Source: Corynebacterium uterequi
Lineage (GTDB): Bacteria > Actinomycetota > Actinomycetes > Mycobacteriales > Mycobacteriaceae
DNA length: 64,000 nt
Direction: 5' to 3'
Assembly: GCF_001021065.1 (NCBI RefSeq)
Contig: NZ_CP011546.1
Location: forward strand, 2,294,001-2,358,000
Below the pieces are notes generated by a model. The model made no database searches, had not been told where the DNA came from, and saw only the letters and a list, made by a program, of their open reading frames with translations. The position numbers and the translations under genes were made by a program. Each line of letters opens with the position of its first letter. Positions within the stretch are counted from its first letter, which is position 1. Of this stretch, positions 16,582 through 25,458 are shown in pieces.

Positions 16582-18426
16582 ATGCCCACCCCACCCGGAC
16601 GCACCGGCCGCCTCGCTCGTCGAGCGGTCCGCGCCGCGCTTCGACGGGCCGCTACCGGGAGCCTCAGCGCCGCCCTCTTCGCCGTTGAGGTGTACGCCGA
16701 CCTCCTCCCCGGCGTGCGCATGGTGGGCCCGCGCCGGCTGCCCAACACCATGGGGCCCGGGGTCCTCGGCGCTGAGGCCGCCACGTGGTGGGCCATCTCC
16801 CCGTCGCTGCTGCCTCGGCCGTGGTGGGTCACCGCCCTCAACGTCGCCTTCTGCCAGGGTTTCGGCCACGCCGTCGGCACCGGCATCCATTTCGCCAGCG
16901 TGCGGGCGTTCGACGCCCTCGGCCACCGCCCCACCCCCCGGGTCACACACGGCACGCACCGGGTGCTGCACACCGTCCTCGGCGCCACGACGGCCGCCGT
17001 GACGTTAAGCTCCTTCATCCGCCAGGAAAAACAAGCCCGCCTCGTCGATTCGCCGCAGCGCCACCCGCAGCGCTCGGCGGCAGTGGGCATCCTCACCGGC
17101 ACGCTCGGCTACGGCGCCCTGCTGCTGCTCGCCGAGGGCTCTCAGTCCTCCATTAATAGGCTCAACGCCACCCTGCGCCGGTGGCTGCCCCCGGCCGTCA
17201 GCTGGCCCATCGCGTTGCTCGGCTTTGCCGGGCTGACCACGCTGGCCAGCGACCAGGTCATCGTCCGCCAGACGCTCAACAACATCGCCCGGCGCGCCCG
17301 CCGGCTCAACGACGCGGTGTCCGCGAAGCACCCGCAGCCGACGGAACCGGAGCGCACCGGCTCCCCGCAGTCGATCGAGAGCTGGTCGATGCCCGGGTCC
17401 AAAGGCCGCAAGCTGCTCGCCTCCGGGCCTCGCGCCCGGGACATCGCCCGCATATGCAGGCTGGACGACGCCGAGGAACCGATCCGCGTGTTCATCGGAC
17501 TCATCGACGGCCGCACCTACGAGCAGGCCGCCGAGGTCGCCCTCGCGGAGCTGATCCGCGCCGGCGCCTTCTCCCGCCGGGTCCTGGCGATCATGTCCTC
17601 CGCCGGCACCGGGTGGCTCTCTCCGTGGAGCACCTCCGGGCTGGAGTTTCTCAGCGGCGGGTCCAGCGCCATCGTCGCCATCCAGTATTCCTACCTGCCG
17701 TCGGCCGCCTCCTACGTCACCGACCGCGAGTCCCCCGTCACCGCCTCGCGCATCCTCATCGAACGCATCCTCGCCCACCTCCATACCTTGCCCGCCGACG
17801 CCCGCCCCCACGTCTACGTCTCTGGCGAGTCCCTGGGGGCGTACGGCATCGCCGGCGCCTTCGCCGACGTCGACGAGCTGCTCGCCCACGTCGACGGCGC
17901 CGTATTCTCCGGAGCCCCGCGATTCACCGAGATGTTGCGCGCCCTGACCCACCGCCGCGACGCCGGATCCCCGGAACGCCTCCCGGTCATCGACCGCGGT
18001 CGACATGTCCGCTTCGCCGCCACCCCGGATCACCTGGGCGAGGACTTCTCCGGTCGCACCCTGGGCACCTGGTCCCACCCGCGCGTCGTCTTCGCTCAGC
18101 ACGCCTCGGACCCGGTGGTGTTCTGGGGCACGGATGTCTTCCTCCGCGAGCCGGAATGGCTGCGCGAACCCGGCTCCCGCGGGGTGCCGGCGCCGGCGGC
18201 GCAGCGGCTCGACGTCGTCCACGGCATGCGCTGGGTGCCGCTCATCACCGCCTGGCAGGTGGGCCTCGACCAGCTGTCTTCGCTCAACTTCCCCGGCGGG
18301 CACGCCCACCAGTACCACGAGGAGATGCTGTACTACTGGGCTGCCGTGCTTGGCGAGGACGCAGCGGTGCAGCTCGACGACTGCCTTGCTGCCCGGATCG
18401 CTGAGTGGATTCGCCGCGACGCCTAG
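16582..18426 (+). CDS. Membrane protein with C-terminal alpha/beta-hydrolase domain (Abhydrolase_9 type)
   Basis: 614 residues from ATG 16582 (GTG two codons earlier is possible). The first half carries several membrane segments (around residues 20-230 of the frame). The second half looks like the actinobacterial Abhydrolase_9 (PF10081) domain: RVFIGLIDGRTYEQAAEVALAEL, then the nucleophile elbow VYVSGESLGAYG, and a late PGGHAHQYHEEMLYYW motif with candidate catalytic histidine. The substrate is unknown; the arrangement suggests an envelope lipid or ester. It is divergent from ldh and ends inside a long inverted repeat shared with the next gene's stop. Confidence 0.8.
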   Translation: MPTPPGRTGRLARRAVRAALRRAATGSLSAALFAVEVYADLLPGVRMVGPRRLPNTMGPGVLGAEAATWWAISPSLLPRPWWVTALNVAFCQGFGHAVGTGIHFASVRAFDALGHRPTPRVTHGTHRVLHTVLGATTAAVTLSSFIRQEKQARLVDSPQRHPQRSAAVGILTGTLGYGALLLLAEGSQSSINRLNATLRRWLPPAVSWPIALLGFAGLTTLASDQVIVRQTLNNIARRARRLNDAVSAKHPQPTEPERTGSPQSIESWSMPGSKGRKLLASGPRARDIARICRLDDAEEPIRVFIGLIDGRTYEQAAEVALAELIRAGAFSRRVLAIMSSAGTGWLSPWSTSGLEFLSGGSSAIVAIQYSYLPSAASYVTDRESPVTASRILIERILAHLHTLPADARPHVYVSGESLGAYGIAGAFADVDELLAHVDGAVFSGAPRFTEMLRALTHRRDAGSPERLPVIDRGRHVRFAATPDHLGEDFSGRTLGTWSHPRVVFAQHASDPVVFWGTDVFLREPEWLREPGSRGVPAPAAQRLDVVHGMRWVPLITAWQVGLDQLSSLNFPGGHAHQYHEEMLYYWAAVLGEDAAVQLDDCLAARIAEWIRRDA

Positions 18427-18465
18427 GTGTTATGTCCCGGCGCCCTAGCGGGATATAACACCTAG
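18423..18465. terminator. Shared inverted repeat containing both stop codons
   Basis: CTAGGTGTTATGTCCCG (18423-18439) and CGGGATATAACACCTAG (18449-18465) pair over 17 bases with one mismatch around a nine-base loop. The TAG stops of the plus-strand hydrolase gene and the minus-strand AEC gene both lie in its ends. There is no T-run. A similar sequence ends the small gene at 50.4 kb. Confidence 0.7.
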
Positions 18466-19373
18466 CCAAACGCCACCGCGATGGTGACCATCACCGGCAG
18501 CGCCGCGATGGTGGTCACCACCCCGATGTCCCGGGCGAAGTCCTCCTTTGCCCGGTAGCGCACCGCGTAGGTGTAGACGTTCTGCGCCGACGGCAGCGCC
18601 CCGAGCATGATCGCCGTTTGCAGCGCCGCGCCCTCCATGCCGAACACCCCCGCCGCCAGCGCCCCGGCGACCACCGGGTGGATGAGGTTTTTAAACACCG
18701 CGCCGAGGGCCACCTCCCGGTCGACGCGCACCCGCGCCCCGTACAGGGACATGCCGAAGACCACCAGCGCCAGCGGCACCGACGCCCCGGCCAGCATCCG
18801 CACCGGCTCGGCGATCACCGCCGGCGGGGTCACTCCGGCGACGACGAATGCCAGCCCCGCCAGGGACCCGAGCAGCATGGGATTCTTCACCGCGGCGACG
18901 ATATTGCCCAGCCAACCGCCTGAGGCGCGGGAGATGTCGATGGCCGTGAGCGCCACCGGGGCATAGAACGCGATCTGAAAGAGCATGAGCGGGATGACGG
19001 CCGAGGCGTCGTCGAGGATGTACACCGCGAGCGGGATGCCGATGTTGCCACCATTGGCGTAGGAGGACCCCAGCATGGCGATAACCGCCTCGTCGAAGCG
19101 GTGGCGCAGGAGCAGCCGGCACAGCAGGAAGAACATGAGGCCCACGGCCAGCGACGACAGGCTCACCACCGCGAAGTGGCCGGAAAACACCTCACCCAGG
19201 GTTTGCTGGGTGAGCTTGTCAAAGAGCAGGGCCGGGGTGGCGATGGCGAACACGAAGCTGGCGAGGGATTTGCGCGCCCCGGGCCCGAGGGTGCCACGCC
19301 ACGCGAGCACAAAGCCCACGGCGATGACCGCAATGACAATGACGAATCCCTGGAGTACTCCCACCACGCTCAA
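18462..19373 (-). CDS. AEC-family transporter
   Basis: 303 residues, about ten hydrophobic segments in two five-helix halves, typical of the auxin efflux carrier (AEC/YfdV) family. Recognisable stretches are LAWRGTLGPGARKSLASFVFAIATPALLF at the end of the first half and GSSYANGGNIGIPLAVYIL, where the asparagine/glycine/proline motif marks the substrate-binding crossover. Bacterial members carry organic acids such as malate or small weak acids. It converges on the hydrolase gene, with both stops inside one inverted repeat. The substrate cannot be predicted. Confidence 0.85.
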   Translation of the reverse strand: MSVVGVLQGFVIVIAVIAVGFVLAWRGTLGPGARKSLASFVFAIATPALLFDKLTQQTLGEVFSGHFAVVSLSSLAVGLMFFLLCRLLLRHRFDEAVIAMLGSSYANGGNIGIPLAVYILDDASAVIPLMLFQIAFYAPVALTAIDISRASGGWLGNIVAAVKNPMLLGSLAGLAFVVAGVTPPAVIAEPVRMLAGASVPLALVVFGMSLYGARVRVDREVALGAVFKNLIHPVVAGALAAGVFGMEGAALQTAIMLGALPSAQNVYTYAVRYRAKEDFARDIGVVTTIAALPVMVTIAVAFG

Positions 19374-19502
19374 CTATTGTGCCAGCGCCACTCTTGCCAA
19401 CGCTTCCTACGCCGCTGTAGCTTTCTGAGCATCGGTTTCAATGACCCGCCACCGTCGTTGACCTGCTAGGAGGGGACTGACCAGGAAGCGACCCGTGAGC
19501 AC

Positions 19503-21176
19503 TCACGGCGGGGTCATCGTCAGCTGAGCGTCGCCGTAGCGAGCGCTCGGCCCGGCGCTAAGGGGCGAGTGTTCGGCCTCGACGTCGTCGACCCGCCACC
19601 ACGTCGCCGCGACGTCCTCGCGGGTGATGACCACCTCCAGATACCCGTGCTCGTCGAGGTTGAGGTGCGAAAAATGCCCATTGTTGGCGAGCAGATGGGC
19701 CGCCGCCAGACGGGAGACGGGGTTGTTCTTCGGCAGGTGCAGCCGGTCGTCGACGTTCGTGGCGGACACTGACGACGTCACCAGCTCCGCGCCGATGACC
19801 TCCCCGCCGTGGCGCACCACCCCGGCCCACTCCGAATGGATGTCCCCGGTGAGGAACACGGTGGAACCGTCCGGGCGGTCAGCGGCGATCTGCTCGAGTA
19901 GGCGGTGCCGGTCCGCCACGTAGCCGTCCCACTGGTCCAGGTTCATCGTCGCGTTGAGCTCCACCGGCAACGCGACGCCGATGAGCTCCGCGAGCAGAGG
20001 GCGTACCGCATCGTCCAACCCCGCGGCCGAGACCGGGGAGATCATCACCGACGTGCCCACCAGGGACCACCGCGTGTCGGAGGTACGCAGCTTGCCGGAG
20101 AGCCAGGTGAATTGCTCGGCGCCGACGATCGTCGACCCGGCGCGCCCGGGCAACAACTGGCCGGGACCGCGTCGATAGCTGCGCAGGTCGAGCATGTGCA
20201 GCTCCGCGAGGGTGCCCACCCGCAAGGTGCGATACAACCGGCCGCCGTCGGCGGGCGCGGAGCCGCGGACCGGCAACCAGTCGAAGTAGGCGCGCATCGC
20301 CCCGTCGCGCCGGTCCGCCCACGAGCCTTGGTCGGCGTGGTGGTCCGGGGAGCCGTCGGCGTGCCAATTGTCGGCGACCTCGTGGTCGTCCCAGGTAACA
20401 ATCCACGGCAGGGCGGCGTGGGCCCGCTGCAGGCTGGGGTCGAGCCGGTACTGGCCGTAGCGGGCCGCGTAGTCCGCGCGGGTCACCAGCGCGTGCGGCG
20501 GGTGAAACGCCCTGGCCACCCCGTTCTTTCCGACCTTGGCCCCAGTGGCGTACTCGTAGATGTAGTCGCCGAGGTGCACCACCGCGTCGAACTCGCCGCG
20601 CCCGGCGCGATCCGCGATGTCCCGGTAGGCCTCGAAGTACCCGGCCTCCAGGTTCGCGCAGCTGCACACCGCCAACCGCCACCGTTCGACGGCGGCGTCG
20701 TCCTCCGGCGTCGTCCGGGTGCGCCCGACGGGTGACGTGGCGCCGGCGTCCGGCCCGTCGAGGGCGGTGAATCGATAAAAGTAGGCGGTGTCCGGGCTGA
20801 GCGTGAAGGGGTCCACGTGCACGGTGTGGTCCCGCTCCGGGCCGGTGGTCGCCGTTCCGTGGGCGACGACGGTGGCGAAGTCGGCGTCGAGCGCCACCTC
20901 CCAGCCGACGCGCACCCGCGGGCCGCGCCCCGACCCGGGCTGCGCTTGCGGGGTCGGGGTGATGCGCGTCCACAGCACCACCGAGGTCGGCAGCGGGTCG
21001 CCGGAGGCCACCCCGTGCAGGAAGGGCCCGCCGTCGGCTGGCGGGGTGAGGGTTCCCGGGGTGCGGGGGTCGACGTCGGCGTGGGCGTGGTCGGTGGCGA
21101 GCGTCGCCGCGCCGCCGACGGCCAGCGTGGACGCCATCACCTGCCGGCGCGACAGCGGTGTGGTCTTAGCGCCCAC
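19503..21176 (-). CDS. phoD: Alkaline phosphatase D (PhoD family), Tat-exported
   Basis: 557 residues from a GTG at 21176. The start is chosen because it gives a Tat signal (LSRRQVMASTLAVGGAATLA, twin arginine at residues 10-11) and overlaps the msrA stop by 11 bases. The PhoD metallophosphatase motifs are present: FRFTALDG-type N-terminal domain, VCSCANLEAGYFEAYRDIA, HLGDYIYEY, VTWDDHEVADNW and FLTGDIHSEWAG. Such enzymes are calcium/iron-dependent phosphodiesterases acting outside the membrane on phosphate esters or teichoic-acid-like polymers. Coupling to msrA is unusual and probably only positional. Confidence 0.88.
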   Translation of the reverse strand: MGAKTTPLSRRQVMASTLAVGGAATLATDHAHADVDPRTPGTLTPPADGGPFLHGVASGDPLPTSVVLWTRITPTPQAQPGSGRGPRVRVGWEVALDADFATVVAHGTATTGPERDHTVHVDPFTLSPDTAYFYRFTALDGPDAGATSPVGRTRTTPEDDAAVERWRLAVCSCANLEAGYFEAYRDIADRAGRGEFDAVVHLGDYIYEYATGAKVGKNGVARAFHPPHALVTRADYAARYGQYRLDPSLQRAHAALPWIVTWDDHEVADNWHADGSPDHHADQGSWADRRDGAMRAYFDWLPVRGSAPADGGRLYRTLRVGTLAELHMLDLRSYRRGPGQLLPGRAGSTIVGAEQFTWLSGKLRTSDTRWSLVGTSVMISPVSAAGLDDAVRPLLAELIGVALPVELNATMNLDQWDGYVADRHRLLEQIAADRPDGSTVFLTGDIHSEWAGVVRHGGEVIGAELVTSSVSATNVDDRLHLPKNNPVSRLAAAHLLANNGHFSHLNLDEHGYLEVVITREDVAATWWRVDDVEAEHSPLSAGPSARYGDAQLTMTPP

Positions 21177-21831
21177 ACGCCACCCCGGTGGCGTGCGTGG
21201 GGCAATACCCGTCGGGAACCTTGTGCAGGTATTGCTGGTGGTAGTCCTCGGCGCGGTAGTACTGCCCGGACGGGGTGTCGGCCAGGGCGGCGATCTCCGT
21301 GGTGACCTCGCCATAGCCGTGCTCGGCGAGACGACGGCCATAATCGGCCACCATTTCTTCGATGAGTTCCTTGTCCTGCGCGGCGTGCTCGCCGAGGGTG
21401 TAGAAGGCCGAGCGGTACTGAGTGCCGACGTCGTTGCCTTGGCGGAAGCCCTGCGTGGGGTCGTGGTCCTCCAGCGCCAACGCAATGATCTCCCGCAGGG
21501 AGATCACGTCCGGGTCGTAGACCACCTCGACGACCTCGGCGTGGTTGGTGCGCCCTGAGCACACCTCCTGATAGGTGGGGTTGGGTGTGACGCCGCCGGC
21601 ATAGCCAACGGAGGTGCTCACCACGCCGTCGAGCTGCCAGTAGAGCTTTTCCGGCCCCCAGAAGCACCCGACTCCCACGAGCACACTGCGCTGATTGTCC
21701 TGCCATGGCCCCGTGATGGGGGTAGCCAGTACTGCGTGGGGCTGGGGGGCGTCGAGCACCGGCTCCGCGCGGCCGGGCAGTGCGTCGTCGGCGGGCACGA
21801 GGGCTGGGGTGGGGCGAAACATCCAGTACAT
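21166..21831 (-). CDS. msrA: Peptide-methionine (S)-S-oxide reductase
   Basis: 221 residues. The frame is open 20 codons further upstream, but AAGGAGGGC right before ATG 21831 decides the start. The catalytic cysteine is in GVGCFWGPEKLYW, followed by VGYAGGVTPNPTYQEVCSGRTNHAEVVEV, all standard for MsrA. QYRSAFYT and the C-terminal cysteine region (YCPTHATGVACGR) supply the resolving residues. The enzyme repairs methionine S-sulfoxide in oxidised proteins. It is divergent from sodA, a second oxidative-stress gene, and its 3' end overlaps phoD. Confidence 0.93.
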   Translation of the reverse strand: MYWMFRPTPALVPADDALPGRAEPVLDAPQPHAVLATPITGPWQDNQRSVLVGVGCFWGPEKLYWQLDGVVSTSVGYAGGVTPNPTYQEVCSGRTNHAEVVEVVYDPDVISLREIIALALEDHDPTQGFRQGNDVGTQYRSAFYTLGEHAAQDKELIEEMVADYGRRLAEHGYGEVTTEIAALADTPSGQYYRAEDYHQQYLHKVPDGYCPTHATGVACGR

Positions 21832-21914
21832 GCCCTCCTTTTTAGCGCGCCAACCTGTCGTGTGCCTGTCCATAAGCCCCACCCTGGCCACAGGTTTTCA
21901 ACCCATTGAAAACG

Positions 21915-21942
21915 TTGACACGCCAACAGCTTTGCCTATAGT
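21915..21942 (+). promoter_or_regulatory. Promoter of sodA
   Basis: TTGACA at 21915-21920 and TATAGT at 21937-21942, 16 bases apart, 58 bp before the sodA start. A near-consensus sigma-A promoter, consistent with a strongly expressed gene. Confidence 0.75.
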
Positions 21943-21999
21943 GGGCTTCAACCCGCGAGGCGGGAGACCAACGAACACTTCTTAAGAGAGGACCCACCC

Positions 22000-22602
22000 A
22001 TGGCTACCTACGAGCTGCCCGAGCTGGATTACGCTTACGACGCCCTCGAGCCCCACATCTCCGCCGAGATCATGGAGCTGCACCACTCCAAGCACCACGC
22101 GACCTACGTCGCCGGCGCCAACGCCGCCCTGGAGGCCCTCGAGGCCGAGCGCAGCGGCGACGCCAACGCCGATAAGATCCGCGCCCTGTCCAAGAACCTG
22201 GCGTTCAACCTGGGTGGCCACACCAACCACTCCATCTTCTGGAAGAACCTCTCCCCGAACGGTGGCGGCGAGCCCACCGGCGAGCTGGCCGAGGCCATCG
22301 TCCGCGACTTCGGCTCCTTCGAGGCTTTCAAGAAGCACTTCTCCGCCGTCGCCACCGGCCTGCAGGGCTCCGGCTGGGCCGTCCTCGGCTACGACCACAT
22401 CGCCGGCCGCCTGCTCATCGAGCAGCTCACCGACCAGCAGGGCAACGTCTCCGTGAACTTCACCCCGCTGCTCATGCTCGATATGTGGGAGCACGCCTTC
22501 TACCTGCAGTACAAGAACGTCAAGGCGGATTACGTCAAGGCCGTCTGGAACGTCTTCAACTGGGAAGACGTAGCCGAGCGCTACGCCAAGGCCGCGGCCT
22601 AA
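22000..22602 (+). CDS. sodA: Manganese/iron superoxide dismutase
   Basis: 200 residues, full length. Metal ligands are visible: the histidine in [13 protein letters not shown], the second in [12 protein letters not shown], and the aspartate and histidine in [15 protein letters not shown]. The residue pattern ([10 protein letters not shown]) is of the Mn type. It dismutates superoxide to oxygen and hydrogen peroxide in the cytoplasm. The AGAGAGGACC ribosome site lies just before the ATG. A strong promoter precedes it and a textbook terminator follows, so it is a single-gene unit. Codon use is strongly biased toward C-ending codons, as in highly expressed genes. Confidence 0.97.
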   Translation: MATYELPELDYAYDALEPHISAEIMELHHSKHHATYVAGANAALEALEAERSGDANADKIRALSKNLAFNLGGHTNHSIFWKNLSPNGGGEPTGELAEAIVRDFGSFEAFKKHFSAVATGLQGSGWAVLGYDHIAGRLLIEQLTDQQGNVSVNFTPLLMLDMWEHAFYLQYKNVKADYVKAVWNVFNWEDVAERYAKAAA

Positions 22603-22625
22603 CCCTCACGGCGTCCCGCGCCCGC

Positions 22626-22653
22626 ACACCACCCCAACCGGGGTGGTGTTTTT
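22626..22653 (+). terminator. Rho-independent terminator after sodA
   Basis: ACACCACCCC-AACC-GGGGTGGTGT, a perfect ten-base stem, followed by TTTTCT. It ends right at the 3' end of the opposite-strand nuclease gene. Confidence 0.92.
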
Positions 22654-24189
22654 CTATCCGGCGTTGTTAGCCGGCGCCGGCACCCCATCGAGGCGCGCAA
22701 TCCCCGGCGCGCCGGCGCGCAGCCAGTGCCGAACGGCCGCGGTGGCCCGGGTGTCGTCGGCGTTGTAGCGCAGCAGGCTCGCCCGCGCACGCTCGGCCGG
22801 CGCCCCGGACCCCACCGCGATTCGACGGGTGTTCAAGCTCTCTTCCCCGTCGATGTCCGCGTCGGCCCACGTATAGCCCGCCGCCCGGCCCACCACCTTC
22901 AGCCCGATGCCTTCCGGGCCCAGCAGCTGGGCCTTGACGAAGGCGAAAACGTCCACCCAGTGCTCGGAAGCAATGAACCGCGCCACCTCCTCGGGGCTCG
23001 GCACGCCGGGGATCTTCCCATAAAAGCGCAGCGCGCTCTGGCGTAGCCAGTGGTTCTCCCCATGCGCGGAGTAGCAATAGGCGGCGAAGGACTTACCCCC
23101 GGCCAGCGCCTCGGCTTTACGCTGCATCAACCAGGACCAGAAGGCGGCGAAATTCTCCCCCTCGGCCCGCTTGCCCAACGCCTGCCAGGTGACGAAGGGG
23201 TGGTAGTCCGCGCCGTCGAACGCCCCCCACAGGTAGGCGCCGTGATCGAGGTAGGCCTCCATGTCCACGTCGATCTCGACATCTGCGCGCGGTCCCGTCA
23301 CCTCCGGCACCCGCGCCAACAGCGCCACCCCTTGCGACCAGGCCCGGGCGAGGGCGGTGGGCTCCCCGGCGTCGGCGTTGATGAGCTGGGTCACGGTCGT
23401 GATGCCGCGCTCTCGCAGACCGGCGCCGCGATCGCCGGGCAGGACCAGGCTGATGTCATCGGCGGCGACGAGTTCGGTCTCGCACAGGCTCCAGAACCGG
23501 CAGGAGGAGCACTCTTTGAGCCGCCGAGGCTGGCTGGCCCAGCCGCGCTGCAACGCCCGATCCAGCGGGGCGTCCAGCGGTGCGGTCGGTTCGAAAAAGG
23601 CCAGGCGGCTGTCCTGCCCCACCGCACCACCCAGGCCGCCGTGGTGGCGCTCGCCCAAACCCCGCGCGGCCAGGGCCAGCCGGTACCCGTCCGCCACGTG
23701 GTGACGCAGCCGGTAGGAAACCGCCATGGGCTCGCTCAGGCCCAGTCGGCTGACGGCCACCGCCAGCGTCGACGCCGCCTCGTCTCGGCGGGCTACCCGG
23801 TGGCTGGAGATGATGACGGGCACGTAGCGGCCGTCTCCGGCGCGCACGAGGATGTCCACGTCGACCCGCCAGCGCTGCCCGTGGGCGACGCCGCTAAAGA
23901 CGGCGTCGGTGATGACGTGCGCGCCGCGGTCCATGGCTCGCTGGGTCTGAGTCTCCGGATCGGGCGCATCCGGGGCGTCGATGACGCGGACGCGGCGAAA
24001 CGCCCGGCCGCGACCGTCGCCCAGCCCGCGGCGCCGGGGGACCTCGGAAAGGATCGCTGCGCGGGCGGCGTCGCGACGCGCGCGGCGGGCCTCGTCCTCG
24101 GGGCGGTAGGGTTGATCGGGGTGCGCGAGCCGCTGCACGTAGCGATACCGGCAGCCGATGAGGTCAAAAGCGGTCACGGTCGTGTCCAC
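22654..24189 (-). CDS. TM0106-type RecB-like nuclease with RNase H-like C-terminus
   Basis: 511 residues. The first 260 residues look like a PD-(D/E)XK/RecB-type domain ending in a cysteine cluster (CSSCRFWSLC plus an upstream position) that in relatives holds an iron-sulfur cluster. The centre has a helix-hairpin-helix-like piece (GITTVTQLINADAG). The C-terminal half starts with EIDVDMEAYLDHGAYLWGAF and has the acidic residues of the YprB/RNase_H_2 exonuclease domain, ending RYNADDTRATAAVRHWL. The family is thought to process DNA or RNA, but its role is not established. It is divergent from the coiled-coil gene downstream. Confidence 0.8.
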   Translation of the reverse strand: MDTTVTAFDLIGCRYRYVQRLAHPDQPYRPEDEARRARRDAARAAILSEVPRRRGLGDGRGRAFRRVRVIDAPDAPDPETQTQRAMDRGAHVITDAVFSGVAHGQRWRVDVDILVRAGDGRYVPVIISSHRVARRDEAASTLAVAVSRLGLSEPMAVSYRLRHHVADGYRLALAARGLGERHHGGLGGAVGQDSRLAFFEPTAPLDAPLDRALQRGWASQPRRLKECSSCRFWSLCETELVAADDISLVLPGDRGAGLRERGITTVTQLINADAGEPTALARAWSQGVALLARVPEVTGPRADVEIDVDMEAYLDHGAYLWGAFDGADYHPFVTWQALGKRAEGENFAAFWSWLMQRKAEALAGGKSFAAYCYSAHGENHWLRQSALRFYGKIPGVPSPEEVARFIASEHWVDVFAFVKAQLLGPEGIGLKVVGRAAGYTWADADIDGEESLNTRRIAVGSGAPAERARASLLRYNADDTRATAAVRHWLRAGAPGIARLDGVPAPANNAG

Positions 24190-24274
24190 TGGTGGTTATC
24201 TCCCTCGAAGTTGACGCCCCAACACAGGTAAGGTTAATGGCACAAGCGATCAATTGAAGGGAATGTTAACAACC

Positions 24275-24910
24275 ATGGGCGTGCTCTCCACTCTCAAGAA
24301 GCGTCGATCCAGCCTCCGCAAGGACATCAAGACCGCTCAGGCCAAGGCCCGCGCTGAGGTCAAGGCCAGCGAAAAGGATCTGGCCCGGCGTGAGAAGCTG
24401 CTCTCCAAGCTGGAGAAGCAGATCATCAAGTCCGAGGAAAAGGGCCTAAAGGGCAAGCGGAAGCACGAGCGTGAGCTGGCGAAGACCGAGTACCAAAAGC
24501 TCAAGAACGGGAAGTTCAACAAGGAGACTGTTGAGCGATACATTAAGGCCGGCCGCGTGGCGCTGCCCGTCATGCTCCCGCTGCTGTATCGCGGTGTTAC
24601 CCAGCTGCGAGAATCCGCTACCGAGGCCAAGGCCCGGAAAGCCGGTGTTACCCGCCAGCAGCTGGCACAATTCACCGGCCACGGCGCCAGCCTCCAGGCG
24701 CGAATTCAAGGTATTCGTAACTCCCTTGACGGCATGAGCCTGCCGGCCGGCTTTAAGCAGGACATCGACACTCGGCTGGATGAGTTGCGCAGCGCCACCA
24801 ACAACGCCGAGTTCATGACCGCGCAGCAGCGTCGTCGCGCCCACGGCGCCATCAACGGCGATATCGACAAAGTCACCGCCCAGATCCAGGATCGCCTTTC
24901 CCGCAACTAA
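24275..24910 (+). CDS. DUF6474-like coiled-coil/helical protein
   Basis: 211 residues from ATG 24275 (the frame continues to TTG 24254). Residues 5-90 are extremely rich in Lys, Glu and Ala and will form a long coiled coil (KASEKDLARREKLLSKLEKQ). The centre (VALPVMLPLLYRGVTQLRES) is amphipathic and could touch the membrane, and the end is again helical. I associate it with DUF6474 proteins of Corynebacterium and relatives, without known function. Upstream are TTGACG and TTAATG 17 bases apart, a fair promoter. A clear terminator follows. Compare RsmP at 46.4 kb, another coiled-coil protein. Confidence 0.7.
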   Translation: MGVLSTLKKRRSSLRKDIKTAQAKARAEVKASEKDLARREKLLSKLEKQIIKSEEKGLKGKRKHERELAKTEYQKLKNGKFNKETVERYIKAGRVALPVMLPLLYRGVTQLRESATEAKARKAGVTRQQLAQFTGHGASLQARIQGIRNSLDGMSLPAGFKQDIDTRLDELRSATNNAEFMTAQQRRRAHGAINGDIDKVTAQIQDRLSRN

Positions 24911-24957
24911 GCACCAACTCAAGGGGCTAGCCGGCCCGCCCGAGGCAGCCATCCCCC

Positions 24958-25001
24958 ACCCCATCGGACCAGGTAGCAACCGGAACCGATGGGGTATTTT
25001 C
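24958..25001 (+). terminator. Terminator after the DUF6474-like gene
   Basis: ACCCCATCGG (24958-24967) pairs with CCGATGGGGT (24986-24995) and is followed by ATTTTC. Confidence 0.85.
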
Positions 25002-25032
25002 TATCGAAAACGCTTTATCTATTCCGTTTTCG

Positions 25033-25061
25033 TTGCGAGAGTGGCTGCCACTTTCTATGCT
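25033..25061 (+). promoter_or_regulatory. Promoter of lsr2
   Basis: TTGCGA at 25033-25038 and TATGCT at 25056-25061 with a 17-base spacer, about 40 bp before the start codon. Confidence 0.6.
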
Positions 25062-25103
25062 AGGAGTTAATTTCCATTCCTTAAACTCGCACGAGAGGGA
25101 ACC

Positions 25104-25448
25104 ATGGGACAGACCCAAATCATCCAGTACCACGACGATCTGACCAAAGAGCCGATCGAAAAGGACGAACTCCAGGTAATCCGCTTCGGTCTAGACCGGA
25201 CGGACTACACCATCGACCTGTCGCGAGAGAATGCCGAGCAGTTCCGGCAGTTGTTGCGCCCCTACGTGCTCGCCGGCCGGGCAGAACCGCGTTCGTCGGC
25301 GCGAAAGACCCCGGTGTCCCGCCCCCGGTCCGACGCCGGCGACATCCGCCGCTGGGCGCAGGCGAACAACTACCAGGTCGCCGACCGTGGCAAGATTCCG
25401 CTCTCGGTGCGGGAAGCCTACTACGCCGCTAACCCCTCCCGCGGCTAG
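25104..25448 (+). CDS. lsr2: Lsr2-type nucleoid-associated protein
   Basis: 114 residues, the usual Lsr2 length. The N-terminal dimerisation half has VIRFGLDRTDYTIDLSRENAEQFR, as in mycobacterial Lsr2. After a basic linker (RSSARKTPVSRPRSD) comes the DNA-binding domain DIRRWAQANNYQVADRGKIP, where the RGK/RGR tripeptide enters the minor groove of AT-rich DNA. It is the actinobacterial counterpart of H-NS and silences horizontally acquired AT-rich DNA, such as probably the island at 5-8 kb. It converges on the hrrA gene with only ten bases between the stops. Confidence 0.93.
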   Translation: MGQTQIIQYHDDLTKEPIEKDELQVIRFGLDRTDYTIDLSRENAEQFRQLLRPYVLAGRAEPRSSARKTPVSRPRSDAGDIRRWAQANNYQVADRGKIPLSVREAYYAANPSRG

Positions 25449-25458
25449 CGGCTAGCTG

